In this document: positions 26,201 through 33,221 of the stretch, piece by piece
How the letters are laid out: each line of letters starts with the position of its first letter
Numbering within the stretch: position 1 is the stretch's first letter
Origin: Planctomycetota bacterium
Lineage (GTDB): Bacteria; Planctomycetota; SZUA-567; H5-PLA8
Assembly: GCA_023150555.1 (NCBI GenBank)
Contig: JAKLKQ010000029.1
Location: forward strand, 1-64,000
Reading direction: 5' to 3'
Length of the DNA: 64,000 nucleotides
Notes under the pieces: model-generated
Seen by the model: only the letters and a program-made list of their open reading frames with translations
Database searches by the model: none
Told to the model about the DNA's origin: nothing
Position numbers and translations under genes: made by a program

Positions 26201-27241
26201 AGGGTAGCGCGCGTGCGGCTCCTTCTGCAGGAGCTTGATCAGGATCGCGGCGAGGTCGTCGGGGACGTCGGGGTTGACGGCGCGCGCGTCGGGCACCGGA
26301 TCCTTGAGGTGCTTGGCCATCACGACGGCGCTGGTCTCGCCGCTGAACGGCGTGTAGCCGGTGGCGAGGTGGAACATCGTGCCGCCCAGGGCGTACAGGT
26401 CGCAGGCGGGCTTGAGGTCCTTGATGCCGCGGGCCTGTTCGGGCGCCAGGTAGTGCGGCGTGCCGATGGCCGAACCGTCCTGCGTCATGGAAGCGTCGTC
26501 GACGTCGGTGCTGCGGGCCAGACCCAAGTCCATGACCTTCAGGTCTATGCGCTTCTTGGCGTCGCCGTGGCGCGTCAGCATCAGGTTGTCGGGTTTGATG
26601 TCGCGGTGGATCAGGCCTTTGGCGTGGGCGTGGGCGAGCGCCAAGGCGGTCTGGCGGCCGATCTCGATCACTTCCTCGGTCGGGAGCTTTCCCTTGCTCT
26701 TCATGCGCTGGCGCGCGGTCTCGCCGTCGATGAACTCCATGGCGAAGTAATGCAGGCCCTGGTCCTCGCCGACGTCGATGCCCTGAACGATGTTGGGATG
26801 GTTCAGTGCGGCGCTGGCGCGCGCCTCGCGCTTGAAGCGTTCCACCGCGACGGGGTTCTTGGCGAGTTTCGGCGGGAGGATCTTGATCGCGACGATGCGG
26901 TCCAGGCTGCGCTGGCGGCCCTTGAAGACCGCGCCCATGCCGCCGACGCCGATCTTCTCGAGGATCTCGAAGCCCGCGATGGAACTCAAGCCCCGGCGCG
27001 TCGGCGAACTGACGTGCGCCGCGCCGGCGGTGTCCGCCTGGGCCTTCGTGTTCACGTCTTTTACCTGCTCGGCCGTCAGCAGGCCTTTCTTCTCGCAGAG
27101 TTCCAGGAAAGCAGTTTCGATGCCGAATTGCGTGGTGATCTGTTGGCGCAGGGCCACCATCTCGTCCGCCTGGGCCGGCGTGAGATACCCTTTCTGAAGG
27201 CAGATGCTGCGATAGGGTTCGACCGAAGCTTCGCCCGCCAT
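23249..27241 (-). CDS. Membrane Ser/Thr protein kinase with large extracytoplasmic region
   Basis: A 1330-residue receptor-like kinase. Residues 10-70 hold two copies of a short helical unit (CLQKGYLTPAQADEM, CEKKGLLTAEQVKDV) often found before bacterial kinases. The kinase domain spans about 91-357 with loop GVGGMGAVF, Lys120 in VAIKIL, IHRDIKPDN with Asp214, DLG (usual DFG) with Asp238, and APEQARG. One membrane helix at 403-422 follows. The outside part has a Pro-rich stretch, then long charged helices near 460-840, then two beta-rich domains near 900-1110 and 1115-1320, which begin with similar QYDFSDPAQLTDF and SYDFSNADQVQDF. These resemble LamG/DUF1080-like sandwiches that bind sugars. 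The ATG at 27241 has GAGGAG upstream, though with wide spacing; the TTG at 27262 is less likely. Confidence 0.93.
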   Translation of the reverse strand: MAGEASVEPYRSICLQKGYLTPAQADEMVALRQQITTQFGIETAFLELCEKKGLLTAEQVKDVNTKAQADTAGAAHVSSPTRRGLSSIAGFEILEKIGVGGMGAVFKGRQRSLDRIVAIKILPPKLAKNPVAVERFKREARASAALNHPNIVQGIDVGEDQGLHYFAMEFIDGETARQRMKSKGKLPTEEVIEIGRQTALALAHAHAKGLIHRDIKPDNLMLTRHGDAKKRIDLKVMDLGLARSTDVDDASMTQDGSAIGTPHYLAPEQARGIKDLKPACDLYALGGTMFHLATGYTPFSGETSAVVMAKHLKDPVPDARAVNPDVPDDLAAILIKLLQKEPHARYPSANALAEDLERIAKGQRPEHVTVVQRRRAGTQGQKPVRVRAASAKLEDAPAKPFPVVPVAIGGGVLLVGLLIFVFSGGSESPKRSDGDRTPTGPAPEKTEIASKPPDKPEPPKPPPGPTPEELRRAEAVKLAKAASALDRDAPEDFERIEAAWKAVLDAADGGTEEDTARKRLDAIGQKRRAAADAALAKFIAGIEETARGGDYDSALAQFAKFDPKLYHEQTQGKLAEAAARIRDRARAEGEKLLNAADDQNAAGRRTEALAAFREAAAFKFKETAEAAAQRIVALEALLEADRAAAELASAERVRGFLESIQKLVIAHKWDDAKQAVLAARTDEVLAARAGTVDAVGEALLALKELHALIARRLEQAGKTGLSYTGAQNVYYKLADGRLHYATVGINHRTDKSAAGMTNAELLGLSGLHTPEVDKIIDAELVQKLAPERSLAVAGLLALAGEPAQSKVLLGKSAEKGGEALAKKVSVWTGLLDVLEHGAAEATAAARLSELDAHVKTKAWTRAQDALAQLRSDPLKDSEFAKKHAERIAELGAVVDAAVLDMEAQSVPLSEICKGKIKDAGNGEVEIQYDFSDPAQLTDFTIVKGNWAIADGRLQAKNPPNDGQIWLQLRFAGDTLAVGFEGEAPMDLNCLIGPEIKADTLGGYSFRFGRTKNLGSELVDPTDTVLQKTKARLLTGKPNTVLVARDGKLFTGKLNGDKDALIYGAEVALDTRYVSLQTWEWAWFDNLRIKGKLDAEWLAAKRRAIIAARKGVADGPVVDEDAKAVAALFKGKVEAKGKGRYRISYDFSNADQVQDFVALAGAKPVIRNNALDLQAVNQACVFHKAGWRPPLTLTVRCQTNDLVRLYLAHPEPPAKPHDFFTAGMVMQLGQNHRLYLTRLGRQADDTDYTLPKRPAGVVTDITTADGATWLFQCENQIVLKWTDPEPLDPATYNRWALTKTSDQLYREVSVLGTLDPAWLKEALAKQKQEGK

Positions 27242-27404
27242 CCCCGGGTCGGCTCCTCTCAATAGCCCCGCGTCCCCATACCTATGTACACCCAGAACAT
27301 GTGCATTGGGGCGCGACTCCTTATATTAGATCATTTCAGGCTCGGGTAGGAGAGGCAATTTGCCTCGCAGCGAGGGGTGGCTTGCCGGAAAATCCACGCG
27401 CCGA

Positions 27405-28535
27405 TTAGCGTTTTTTCTTCTTTGCCGGCTTCTTCGTGGCCGGCTTCCTCTTCGCTTTGCGCGAAGGATTCGAGTCGAAGCGCAGCGGCAGGGCCACGGC
27501 CTCCCCGGACAGCGCCGAACGCTCCACGGCCTCGGTGAAGTCCATGTACTTCACGCCTTCCTCGAAGGACGGCGAGACCGGCGCGCCGGATCGGATCGCC
27601 GCGGCGAACTCGGCCTCGACCTGCCACGTGCGGGCCTTCTCCGGCGGGATGGGGACCTCGCGCAGGTCCTTCTCGCCCTTCGAGGCCGCGTAGATGCGGT
27701 CGGTGGACATGTCGTAGCGGATCATGCCTGCGCTGCCGTAGGCCTCGACGCCGTTCGCGCAGACGTGGCCCGCGCCCAGCGCGACCTGGCTGAACATGTA
27801 CGTCGCCTGCATCCCGTTCTTCATCTCGGCGAGGATCGAGATCACCTCGGGGCGTTCGACCTTGCCCGGCTTGCCGGTGGCCGGATCGGTGCGCGTCTTG
27901 GTGAAGATGCGCGTCGAGGCATATACGCGCGTCGTCTCGCCGAACCAGCGTTCGACGGGCTCGGCGATCATGCCCAGCGTCATCGCGTTCAGGCCCTGGA
28001 ACTTCTTCGTCATCCGCCAGTGCAGCGGCGCGGCCGGGTCCAGGTAGCCGGCGCCCATCTGCCGCGCGTAAAGCTGGTACGGCGTGCCGATCTGCCCCGC
28101 CGCGATCAGTTCCTTCATCACGTAGTCGCCCTTGAAGCCCGTGGGCGGCGGCGCGAGCATCGTCACCAGGCCCTTGCGCCGGGCGGCCTTGGCCGCGGCG
28201 AGCATCTCGTGGGCATGCCGCGCGTCCCACGCCATGCGCGACTCGCACAGCACGTGCTTGCCGGCGGCCAGCGCGGCCAGGGTCACGTCGCGGTGCAGGT
28301 ACGGCCAGGTGCCGACCAGAACCACGTTGATGTCGGGGCGCGTCACCAGCCTGCGCCAGTCGTCCTCGACGTGCGGGATGCCGAATTCCTTGGCGACGCG
28401 TACGCCCGATTCGCGCGTGCGGTTGGCGACGGCGACGAGGTTGCAGTCGTCGATCTTCGCGAAGCCGGGAAAGTGCGCGCTGCGGCAGATGCCGCCTGCG
28501 CCGACGACGCCGATGCGGATGGGGACGTGGGGCAT
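27405..28535 (-). CDS. Gfo/Idh/MocA-family oxidoreductase with altered EKP motif and basic tail
   Basis: A 376-residue member of the family, starting at the ATG at 28535 behind GGAGG. The Rossmann loop is GVVGAGGICRSAHFPGF. The motif that normally reads EKP with a catalytic Lys reads CESRMAWD, so Lys is replaced by Arg and Pro by Met. A related ARMA-type variant is known from many planctomycete-like proteins. The last 15 residues are almost all Lys, Pro and Arg (KRKPATKKPAKKKKR), like the tail of the sulfatase-like protein at 13399-14919. No operon partner is present; the kinase gene follows on the same strand after 163 bases. Confidence 0.9.
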   Translation of the reverse strand: MPHVPIRIGVVGAGGICRSAHFPGFAKIDDCNLVAVANRTRESGVRVAKEFGIPHVEDDWRRLVTRPDINVVLVGTWPYLHRDVTLAALAAGKHVLCESRMAWDARHAHEMLAAAKAARRKGLVTMLAPPPTGFKGDYVMKELIAAGQIGTPYQLYARQMGAGYLDPAAPLHWRMTKKFQGLNAMTLGMIAEPVERWFGETTRVYASTRIFTKTRTDPATGKPGKVERPEVISILAEMKNGMQATYMFSQVALGAGHVCANGVEAYGSAGMIRYDMSTDRIYAASKGEKDLREVPIPPEKARTWQVEAEFAAAIRSGAPVSPSFEEGVKYMDFTEAVERSALSGEAVALPLRFDSNPSRKAKRKPATKKPAKKKKR

Positions 28536-28628
28536 TTCGGACCTCCGTTCTCGGGTTGGCAAGGACACTCTAAATAATGAAGGTGCCGGCTGCCAGGGAA
28601 GGCGGGGCGGGGAAGTGGGATGAGGGAT

Positions 28629-28657
28629 GAAAAGGAGAGCGCGCTGCAGCGCGCTCC
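28629..28657 (-). terminator. Rho-independent terminator of the ferredoxin gene
   Basis: A perfect 18-base palindrome AGCGCGCTGCAGCGCGCT at 28638-28655 is followed on the minus strand by CTCCTTTTC. It stands 23 bases past the ferredoxin stop codon. Confidence 0.6.
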
Positions 28658-28679
28658 CGTCCTGCTACGGCAAAGCCTC

Positions 28680-28955
28680 CTACGGCGTTATGCGGATCGC
28701 GTCGAGTTCCTCCGGTGTCTTGGCGGCGAAGAAATTGCGAGCCTTCTGGATGAAGGCCGACTCGACTGCAGGTACCTCCTCGCTTGGGAAAATGGCGTTG
28801 ACCGGGCCTTCCGGGGTGCAAAGTCCGCAGACCGTGCATTCGTCGGGATGGATCATCAGCTGTTCCCCGGCATCGTAAAAGCAGTTCACCGGGCAGACCT
28901 TCGTACAGGCACCCTCCTTGCGCCCAATACACGGCGAGGTGATGACGCTGAACAT
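28680..28955 (-). CDS. 7Fe-type ferredoxin lacking one 3Fe-4S cysteine
   Basis: A 91-residue ferredoxin like Azotobacter FdI/FdxA, which carries a 3Fe-4S and a 4Fe-4S cluster and moves low-potential electrons. Cysteines are at 9, 17, 21, 25, 40, 43 and 46, all matching the FdI order with an offset of one. The expected Cys at 50 (third ligand of the 3Fe-4S cluster) is Gly50, in CTVCGLCTPEGPVNAI; the codon is GGC, one base from TGC. The 4Fe-4S set (21, 40, 43, 46) is intact. The ATG at 28955 follows GGAGG; an upstream in-frame ATG (28970) is less likely. No partner oxidoreductase is next to it. Confidence 0.9.
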   Translation of the reverse strand: MFSVITSPCIGRKEGACTKVCPVNCFYDAGEQLMIHPDECTVCGLCTPEGPVNAIFPSEEVPAVESAFIQKARNFFAAKTPEELDAIRITP

Positions 28956-29454
28956 GGCAAAGCCCTCCACGTGGGGCGGCGGCTGGTGCTGTCCGCCGCC
29001 CGGCTTTGGTGGCCGCGTGCACGCGCGCGCGGCGAAACGTGGAGCGCTCCACTGCCTCTACCCATTCGATACCACAAAAAATTTCGCGGCGCCATTCGCC
29101 GGCGCGCACGAATTAACGCCGGTAATGGAACTCATAATGCCGCCTTATAGTGCTGCCCGGCGCAGCGGCTTCGCCTGGTTTCCGGACGTGCGGCGTTGGG
29201 TTCGATGCGCTGCCCGGACGGGGCGAGGGGCTTGTATTCGTAGCCTCCGGGCCGATTCGGCCCTCCCGGCACGGCGAATGCACGGGCTTGCCAAGCATCC
29301 TTGAATGGCCTCCGGATTTTTCCTTGGGACTTGGCTTCGCGCGAAGGGGAGCGCGCCCAATACGTCTTTCCCTACGCCCAAAGTTGGAAAAGGGTTAGGA
29401 TTTTCCTCTGTGTGCTCTGTGTCCCCTGTGGTTAAAGCCGTTGGGTAAGTGGCG
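28956..29454. other. Gene-free region before lpxB
   Basis: About 500 bases without a convincing gene. Short frames here have no ribosome site and mirror each other. The last 50 bases contain a copy of the CTCTGCG-type repeat (listed separately), which ends 17 bases before the lpxB start codon. I see no clear promoter. Confidence 0.6.
29406..29437. repeat. CTCTGYGNN tandem repeat, copy 1
   Basis: Reads as 9-base units CTCTGTGTG, CTCTGTGTC and CCCTGTGG, ending in TTAAAG. Two more copies of the same pattern, with the same TTAA ending, are at 32066-32087 and, inverted, at 43039-43071. Confidence 0.7.
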
Positions 29455-30717
29455 ATGGCGCTGAAACTCTTCCTCCTGGCGGGCGAGGCCTCCGGCGACA
29501 TGCACGGGGCCAAGCTGATCGAGGCGCTCAAGGCCGCCGAACCCGGCGCCACGTTCGTCGGCATGGGCGGGCCGAAGATGGCCGCCGCTGGCCTGCAGAT
29601 CGCGAAGGACCTCGACGGGATGCAGGTGGTCGGCTTCTGGGAGGTCGCCAAGCACTACGGATTCTTCCGCACCGTCTTCTACGAACTGCTCGACCGCGTG
29701 AAGCAGGAGAAGCCCGACGCGCTGGTCTGCATCGACTACCCCGGTTTCAACGTGCGCTTCGCCAAGGAAGTCGCCAAACTGGGCATCCCGTGCCTGTATT
29801 ACATCGTGCCGCAGGTCTGGGCCTGGAAGCCGCACCGCGCGGCCAGGATCGCCGAGATCTTCGACCGCGCCTTCTGCGTCTTCGAGTTCGAACCGCCGTT
29901 CTTCGACCGCCACCTCAACGGCAACCCCAAGCGTAAAATGAAGACGACGTTTGTTGGGCATCCGCTGCTCGACCAGCCGAAGCCGCCGAAGGTGGAACTG
30001 CCGCGGGATCGATCTACTATTGCGATGTTGCCTGGAAGTAGAAAAAATGAATTCATACAGTTGAGTGGAATCATGATTCGTTCGTTTTACAAGGCATATG
30101 ATGGGATGTTTGATGGAGAAGCTAAACTGAGAGCGCTGCTTTCAGTTCACCGTGGCCTTCCCAAGTCCGTATTGCCTCGGACACAGTATAGCTTAGAGAA
30201 GGGACTGGGGGGGCGTGTTGATTTTCGCCTAGAAGTTGGCAATCTGGAAAGACCAATGATTCTAGTCGGGCGCGAACAGCAGTCGGAGATCTGTTCACCA
30301 CTGCTGAACCAATATGAATCATGCTCCCACGCCTCCTTGCTTCCTTCCATCTCCGACTTCTCGGTGGTGAAGTCGGGGACCTCGACGCTGGAGGCGGCCT
30401 TGCAGGGCAATCCGATGTGCGTGGTCTATAGAGTGGGCGCGATCAATTACGCCATTGCGAGGCTGCTGGTCAATATACCGGTCTTCAGCCTGGTCAACAT
30501 CGTGATGGGAAAATACGCGGTGCCGGAACTCCTTCAGGACGAGGTCAACCCGCAGCGCATCGCCGCGGAGATCGAGCGCGGCCTCACCGACCGCAAGTAC
30601 ATCGACGCGCAGCGCGCGGCGCTGGCCGAACTGCCGGGCAAACTCGGCGGCCCGGGCGCCTCTCAACGCGCCGCGCAGGGGATGCTCGACTTCCTCCGCG
30701 GCCGTTCGGGTTCCTAA
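29455..30717 (+). CDS. lpxB: Lipid-A-disaccharide synthase
   Basis: A 420-residue glycosyltransferase of family GT19 that joins UDP-2,3-diacylglucosamine and lipid X on the inner face of the inner membrane, a committed step of lipid A synthesis. Clear marks are LAGEASGDMHGAKLI, FVGMGGPKMAAAGL, CIDYPGFNVRFA, YYIVPQVWAWKPHRA, TTFVGHPLLDQ, AMLPGSRKNE and VVKSGTSTLEAALQG. It is the only lipid A gene in the window. The stretch 30001-30360, coding for residues about 183-302, is far poorer in G+C than the flanks (my line-by-line counts give 43, 38, 57, 52, 50 and 52 percent) and its protein is less like usual LpxB. The ATG at 29455 is preferred over GTG 29449; neither has a good ribosome site. Confidence 0.93.
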   Translation: MALKLFLLAGEASGDMHGAKLIEALKAAEPGATFVGMGGPKMAAAGLQIAKDLDGMQVVGFWEVAKHYGFFRTVFYELLDRVKQEKPDALVCIDYPGFNVRFAKEVAKLGIPCLYYIVPQVWAWKPHRAARIAEIFDRAFCVFEFEPPFFDRHLNGNPKRKMKTTFVGHPLLDQPKPPKVELPRDRSTIAMLPGSRKNEFIQLSGIMIRSFYKAYDGMFDGEAKLRALLSVHRGLPKSVLPRTQYSLEKGLGGRVDFRLEVGNLERPMILVGREQQSEICSPLLNQYESCSHASLLPSISDFSVVKSGTSTLEAALQGNPMCVVYRVGAINYAIARLLVNIPVFSLVNIVMGKYAVPELLQDEVNPQRIAAEIERGLTDRKYIDAQRAALAELPGKLGGPGASQRAAQGMLDFLRGRSGS

Positions 30718-30720
30718 CGA

Positions 30721-31266
30721 CTATTCGGAGACGATCCAGATATCCGGGTCGAAGTAGGTAACCGCCTGTCTGTCTACGTCGCCGCGGTCTTGGCTGTACA
30801 CGGTGCCGTTGATCTGGAAACTGCTGCTGCCGGTTTGGTCGTAGCTTTGAGGGATTGCAGACAGGGCGTAGCTCAGTTCCTGAGAGTGCGCTCCATTCCC
30901 TGTATTAGAGTTCCCATTACGGACGCGCGCTAATCGCCTGTCGTACGCCTCCCGCCGCGCCCATGTCTCGAGGATCTCGAAGAGCCGAGTGCGAGCCTCC
31001 AGGTCCTTTACTGCAGCCAGGGCTGCTTCGATCTCGGCGCCGAACGATTCGCCGAGTTCGATCAGTGCGTCCTGCGCTTGCTCGCGGATTTCAGCCTCAT
31101 CGGAGGCTAGGTCCGCGAGGTATTCCTTCAGTGCGAGCAACTGGTCGCTGCGCTGCTCCCGCTGTTCGGCGGTGGTCGGCGACTGCGGCGACTGCGAGTC
31201 GACGGCGCCGGCGATTCCCGGCAGCGTCAGGATCAGAAGGGCGGGGAAGACGATGGTGCGGCACAT
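30721..31266 (-). CDS. Secreted hypothetical protein
   Basis: A 181-residue protein with a clear signal peptide (VFPALLILTLPGIAGA, cleavage near residue 21) and AGGGAGG before the ATG. The middle is helical and acidic, with EQREQRSDQLLALKEYLADL and LFEILETWARREAYDRRLAR, and the end is Ser/Asn/Gln-rich and probably disordered or beta. The helical part has a weak HEAT-like feel (DEAEIREQAQDALIELG), as in regulators that repress or chaperone, but I cannot name it. It is convergent with lpxB, with 3 bases between the stops. Confidence 0.75.
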   Translation of the reverse strand: MCRTIVFPALLILTLPGIAGAVDSQSPQSPTTAEQREQRSDQLLALKEYLADLASDEAEIREQAQDALIELGESFGAEIEAALAAVKDLEARTRLFEILETWARREAYDRRLARVRNGNSNTGNGAHSQELSYALSAIPQSYDQTGSSSFQINGTVYSQDRGDVDRQAVTYFDPDIWIVSE

Positions 31267-31491
31267 ATACGGCCTCCCTATATTGACCTGTCGCCAGAAT
31301 AGCGCGCGCGCGGCGGAAGCGTTGTAAGAAGGCTGTAAAAGTATCGCGGGTGCCGGAAAACCCCGGAGTGGTGAGACCCGTCCCCGGAGCCCGCATTCGT
31401 AACACCCGGAAAAGTTCTATTCCTTGCGCGTTCGGAGGTTAGCAACCAAAGCGTAACGACCTACTTTGAAAAATTCGTTTAACAGTATGAG

Positions 31492-31607
31492 AGGGGTCAG
31501 GAAACAGGATTCAGGAGCCAGGATTGGCCAGGCAAAGGCAAGCTGTTTCAGGAGGGTGAGCCGAAGGCGCTCCACCTCTGCGTCCTGATTTCTGAAGCCT
31601 GACCCCT
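31492..31607. repeat. Inverted-repeat (MITE-like) element
   Basis: The ends are a perfect 10-base inverted pair, AGGGGTCAGG at 31492-31501 and CCTGACCCCT at 31598-31607. The match continues imperfectly inward for about 15 bases (CAGGATTCAGGAG against CAGAAATCAGGAC). The core of about 65 bases codes for nothing. A 13-base piece, CAGGATTCAGGAG, recurs at 45462-45474. Confidence 0.55.
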
Positions 31608-31891
31608 GCAGTTTAGCGGCAGGAGGAAATCGCAGGAACCGGCGCGGCCGTCATGCGCCGGAGCATCGCCCGAGCCAAGGACGTACCGCCTGTCCCGGGT
31701 TCCTCGCGTCCGGAGCGAGGGGCGCGGCAGGCAACGGCGATGCCTCGGAGCATAGCAGCCATCTGTTCGCCGGTTCTCTGTCGTGCGAGTTCTTCCGCGC
31801 GCTTCGTAGCTGCGAATACGGAGCGCACCGCGAAAAAGCCGCGCCCCGCGCTTGGATGTGTCTTAGGCGAGGGCCCGGGACAGGCATCCGC

Positions 31892-31919
31892 ATTGCGGAT
31901 TGTGGATTGCGGATTGGGA
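31892..31919. repeat. ATTGYGG 7-base tandem repeat
   Basis: Three units, ATTGCGG, ATTGTGG and ATTGCGG, followed by ATTGGGA. A related ATTGCGGACTTCGGG run lies at 43010-43030. Confidence 0.6.
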
Positions 31920-32065
31920 GAGCAAAGAGCGCGATGAACTGAGAACGAGAGTGCAGGGCAAGATGAGCGCACCAAAAGAGAACCGGGATCCGGGCTCCGG
32001 CCTGCCCGCTGAAGGCTTGGCGAAGGCCGGGTGGCCGGACTCTGGAGAGGAAGTTCCTAAGCGGG

Positions 32066-32087
32066 CTCTGCGTTCTCTGCGGTTAAG
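32066..32087. repeat. CTCTGYGNN tandem repeat, copy 2
   Basis: Reads CTCTGCGTT CTCTGCGG TTAAG, the same unit and ending as the copies at 29406 and 43039. Confidence 0.7.
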
Positions 32088-32248
32088 GTCGTTTCCCGGT
32101 GTCCGGGTACCGGCCCCCGGGTCTCCGGGAGTAGCATAAAAGTCCAGAAAAATAAGCCCATGGCTCCATTCCCCAGGAACCCCGGATCGGCTATTCTTTG
32201 CACTTGTGAACGGCGCTACGGCGCCCCTTCCCAGGAGCAAGAAAGTCC

Positions 32249-33184
32249 ATGGCTCAGAACACTCCAAACCCCCAGACCCCCGCCACCCTGGACCTGCTCG
32301 ACGAGGCCGACGTGCTCGTCGCCGGCGGCGGCCTGGCCGGCGTCTGCGCGGCGCTTTCCTGTGCCGAGGCGGGCCTGCGCGTGGCGCTGGCCGAAGAACG
32401 CGGCGCGCTCGGCTGGGAGATCCCGCACGGCCTGGACCTCTTCCTCGCGGAGAAGGAAGCCGTGCCGCCCACGCTGCAGCGCGTGCTCGACGAACTGACG
32501 AAGCGCAACGCCTTCCGCGCCGGGACGCTGGACCCCGTCGCGACCGAGTGCCTGCTCGACGACCTGACGCAGGCTGCCGGCGTGCGCGTGCACTTCCGCG
32601 CCTTCGCCGGGACGTACGACGCCGAGCGCGGCGTCGCGCGGCTGACGACCAAGTCCGGCCCGCTGGGCATCCGCGCGCCTTTCCTGATCGATGCCACCGA
32701 GAATTCGCGGCTGGCCGTTTCGGCGGGCGCACGCTTCGAAGCGGCTTCCGATGCCCGCGTCGCACGCGCTTGTTTGCTGACGGGCGTCGAACCGCCCGCG
32801 GCGCCGGCGCGCGTCGAAGTCGAGGGCGTGAGCGAAGTGACTGCCCGCGCGACGCTGTGGCCCAACGAGGCCCACCTTTCGATCGTTACGGATGCGAAGG
32901 ACGCCGCGCGCGCCGAGTCGCAGGCGCGCTTCGCGCTGGCGAAGGCCATCGAGGCCGCCCGTGCGACGCTGCCGGGCTTCGAGAAGGCGAACCTCTCGCT
33001 GAGCGCCCACGAGTCCTTCGCTCTGCGTTGTCCAAAGCTGGTCCCGAGCAGCCTGCCGGGCAACGTGGCCGTCGCGGGGCCCGCGGTTAAGGGCGAACGG
33101 CTTTCGCTGCAGGCGCGCGCCGGGCTGGGCGAGGCCGCCGCCAAGAAGGCCGCCGCGGCTCGCGCCGCCGGCGCGACCGCGTAA
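32249..33184 (+). CDS. FAD-dependent oxidoreductase, short form
   Basis: A 311-residue protein with an FAD-binding Rossmann fold at the start (DVLVAGGGLAGVCAALSCAE, glycines 26-28 and 31) and the second dinucleotide segment APFLIDATENSRLAVSAGAR. It belongs to the FAD_oxidored group (PF12831-like) common in sugar loci of planctomycete-like genomes, but it is shorter than usual and has no visible catalytic motif beyond FAD binding. A CAGGAGC element precedes the ATG. It is followed after 37 bases by a full-length paralogue, so the two may work as a pair or the short one may be an accessory subunit. Confidence 0.85.
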   Translation: MAQNTPNPQTPATLDLLDEADVLVAGGGLAGVCAALSCAEAGLRVALAEERGALGWEIPHGLDLFLAEKEAVPPTLQRVLDELTKRNAFRAGTLDPVATECLLDDLTQAAGVRVHFRAFAGTYDAERGVARLTTKSGPLGIRAPFLIDATENSRLAVSAGARFEAASDARVARACLLTGVEPPAAPARVEVEGVSEVTARATLWPNEAHLSIVTDAKDAARAESQARFALAKAIEAARATLPGFEKANLSLSAHESFALRCPKLVPSSLPGNVAVAGPAVKGERLSLQARAGLGEAAAKKAAAARAAGATA

Positions 33185-33221
33185 CGCATTGCGTAATGGA
33201 ACTCTCCTGGAGACCCGTCCG

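Larger units (their letters stand above)
31267..32248. other. Repeat-rich gene-free region
   Basis: Nearly 1 kb with no gene I can support; the frames on both strands are short, overlap each other and lack ribosome sites. It contains an inverted-repeat element at 31492-31607, an ATTGYGG tandem block at 31892-31919 and a CTCTGCG block at 32066-32087, each listed below. A likely ribosome site for the next gene (CCAGGAG) lies near its end. Confidence 0.65.

Noticed and set aside
24353-27265. Plus-strand open frame of 970 codons
   Set aside because: It is antisense to the Ser/Thr kinase, which has full catalytic motifs; the frame itself has none.
31613-31975. Minus-strand frame of 120 codons in the repeat-rich gap
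   Set aside because: It overlaps another frame on the opposite strand, has no ribosome site and crosses the ATTGYGG repeat.
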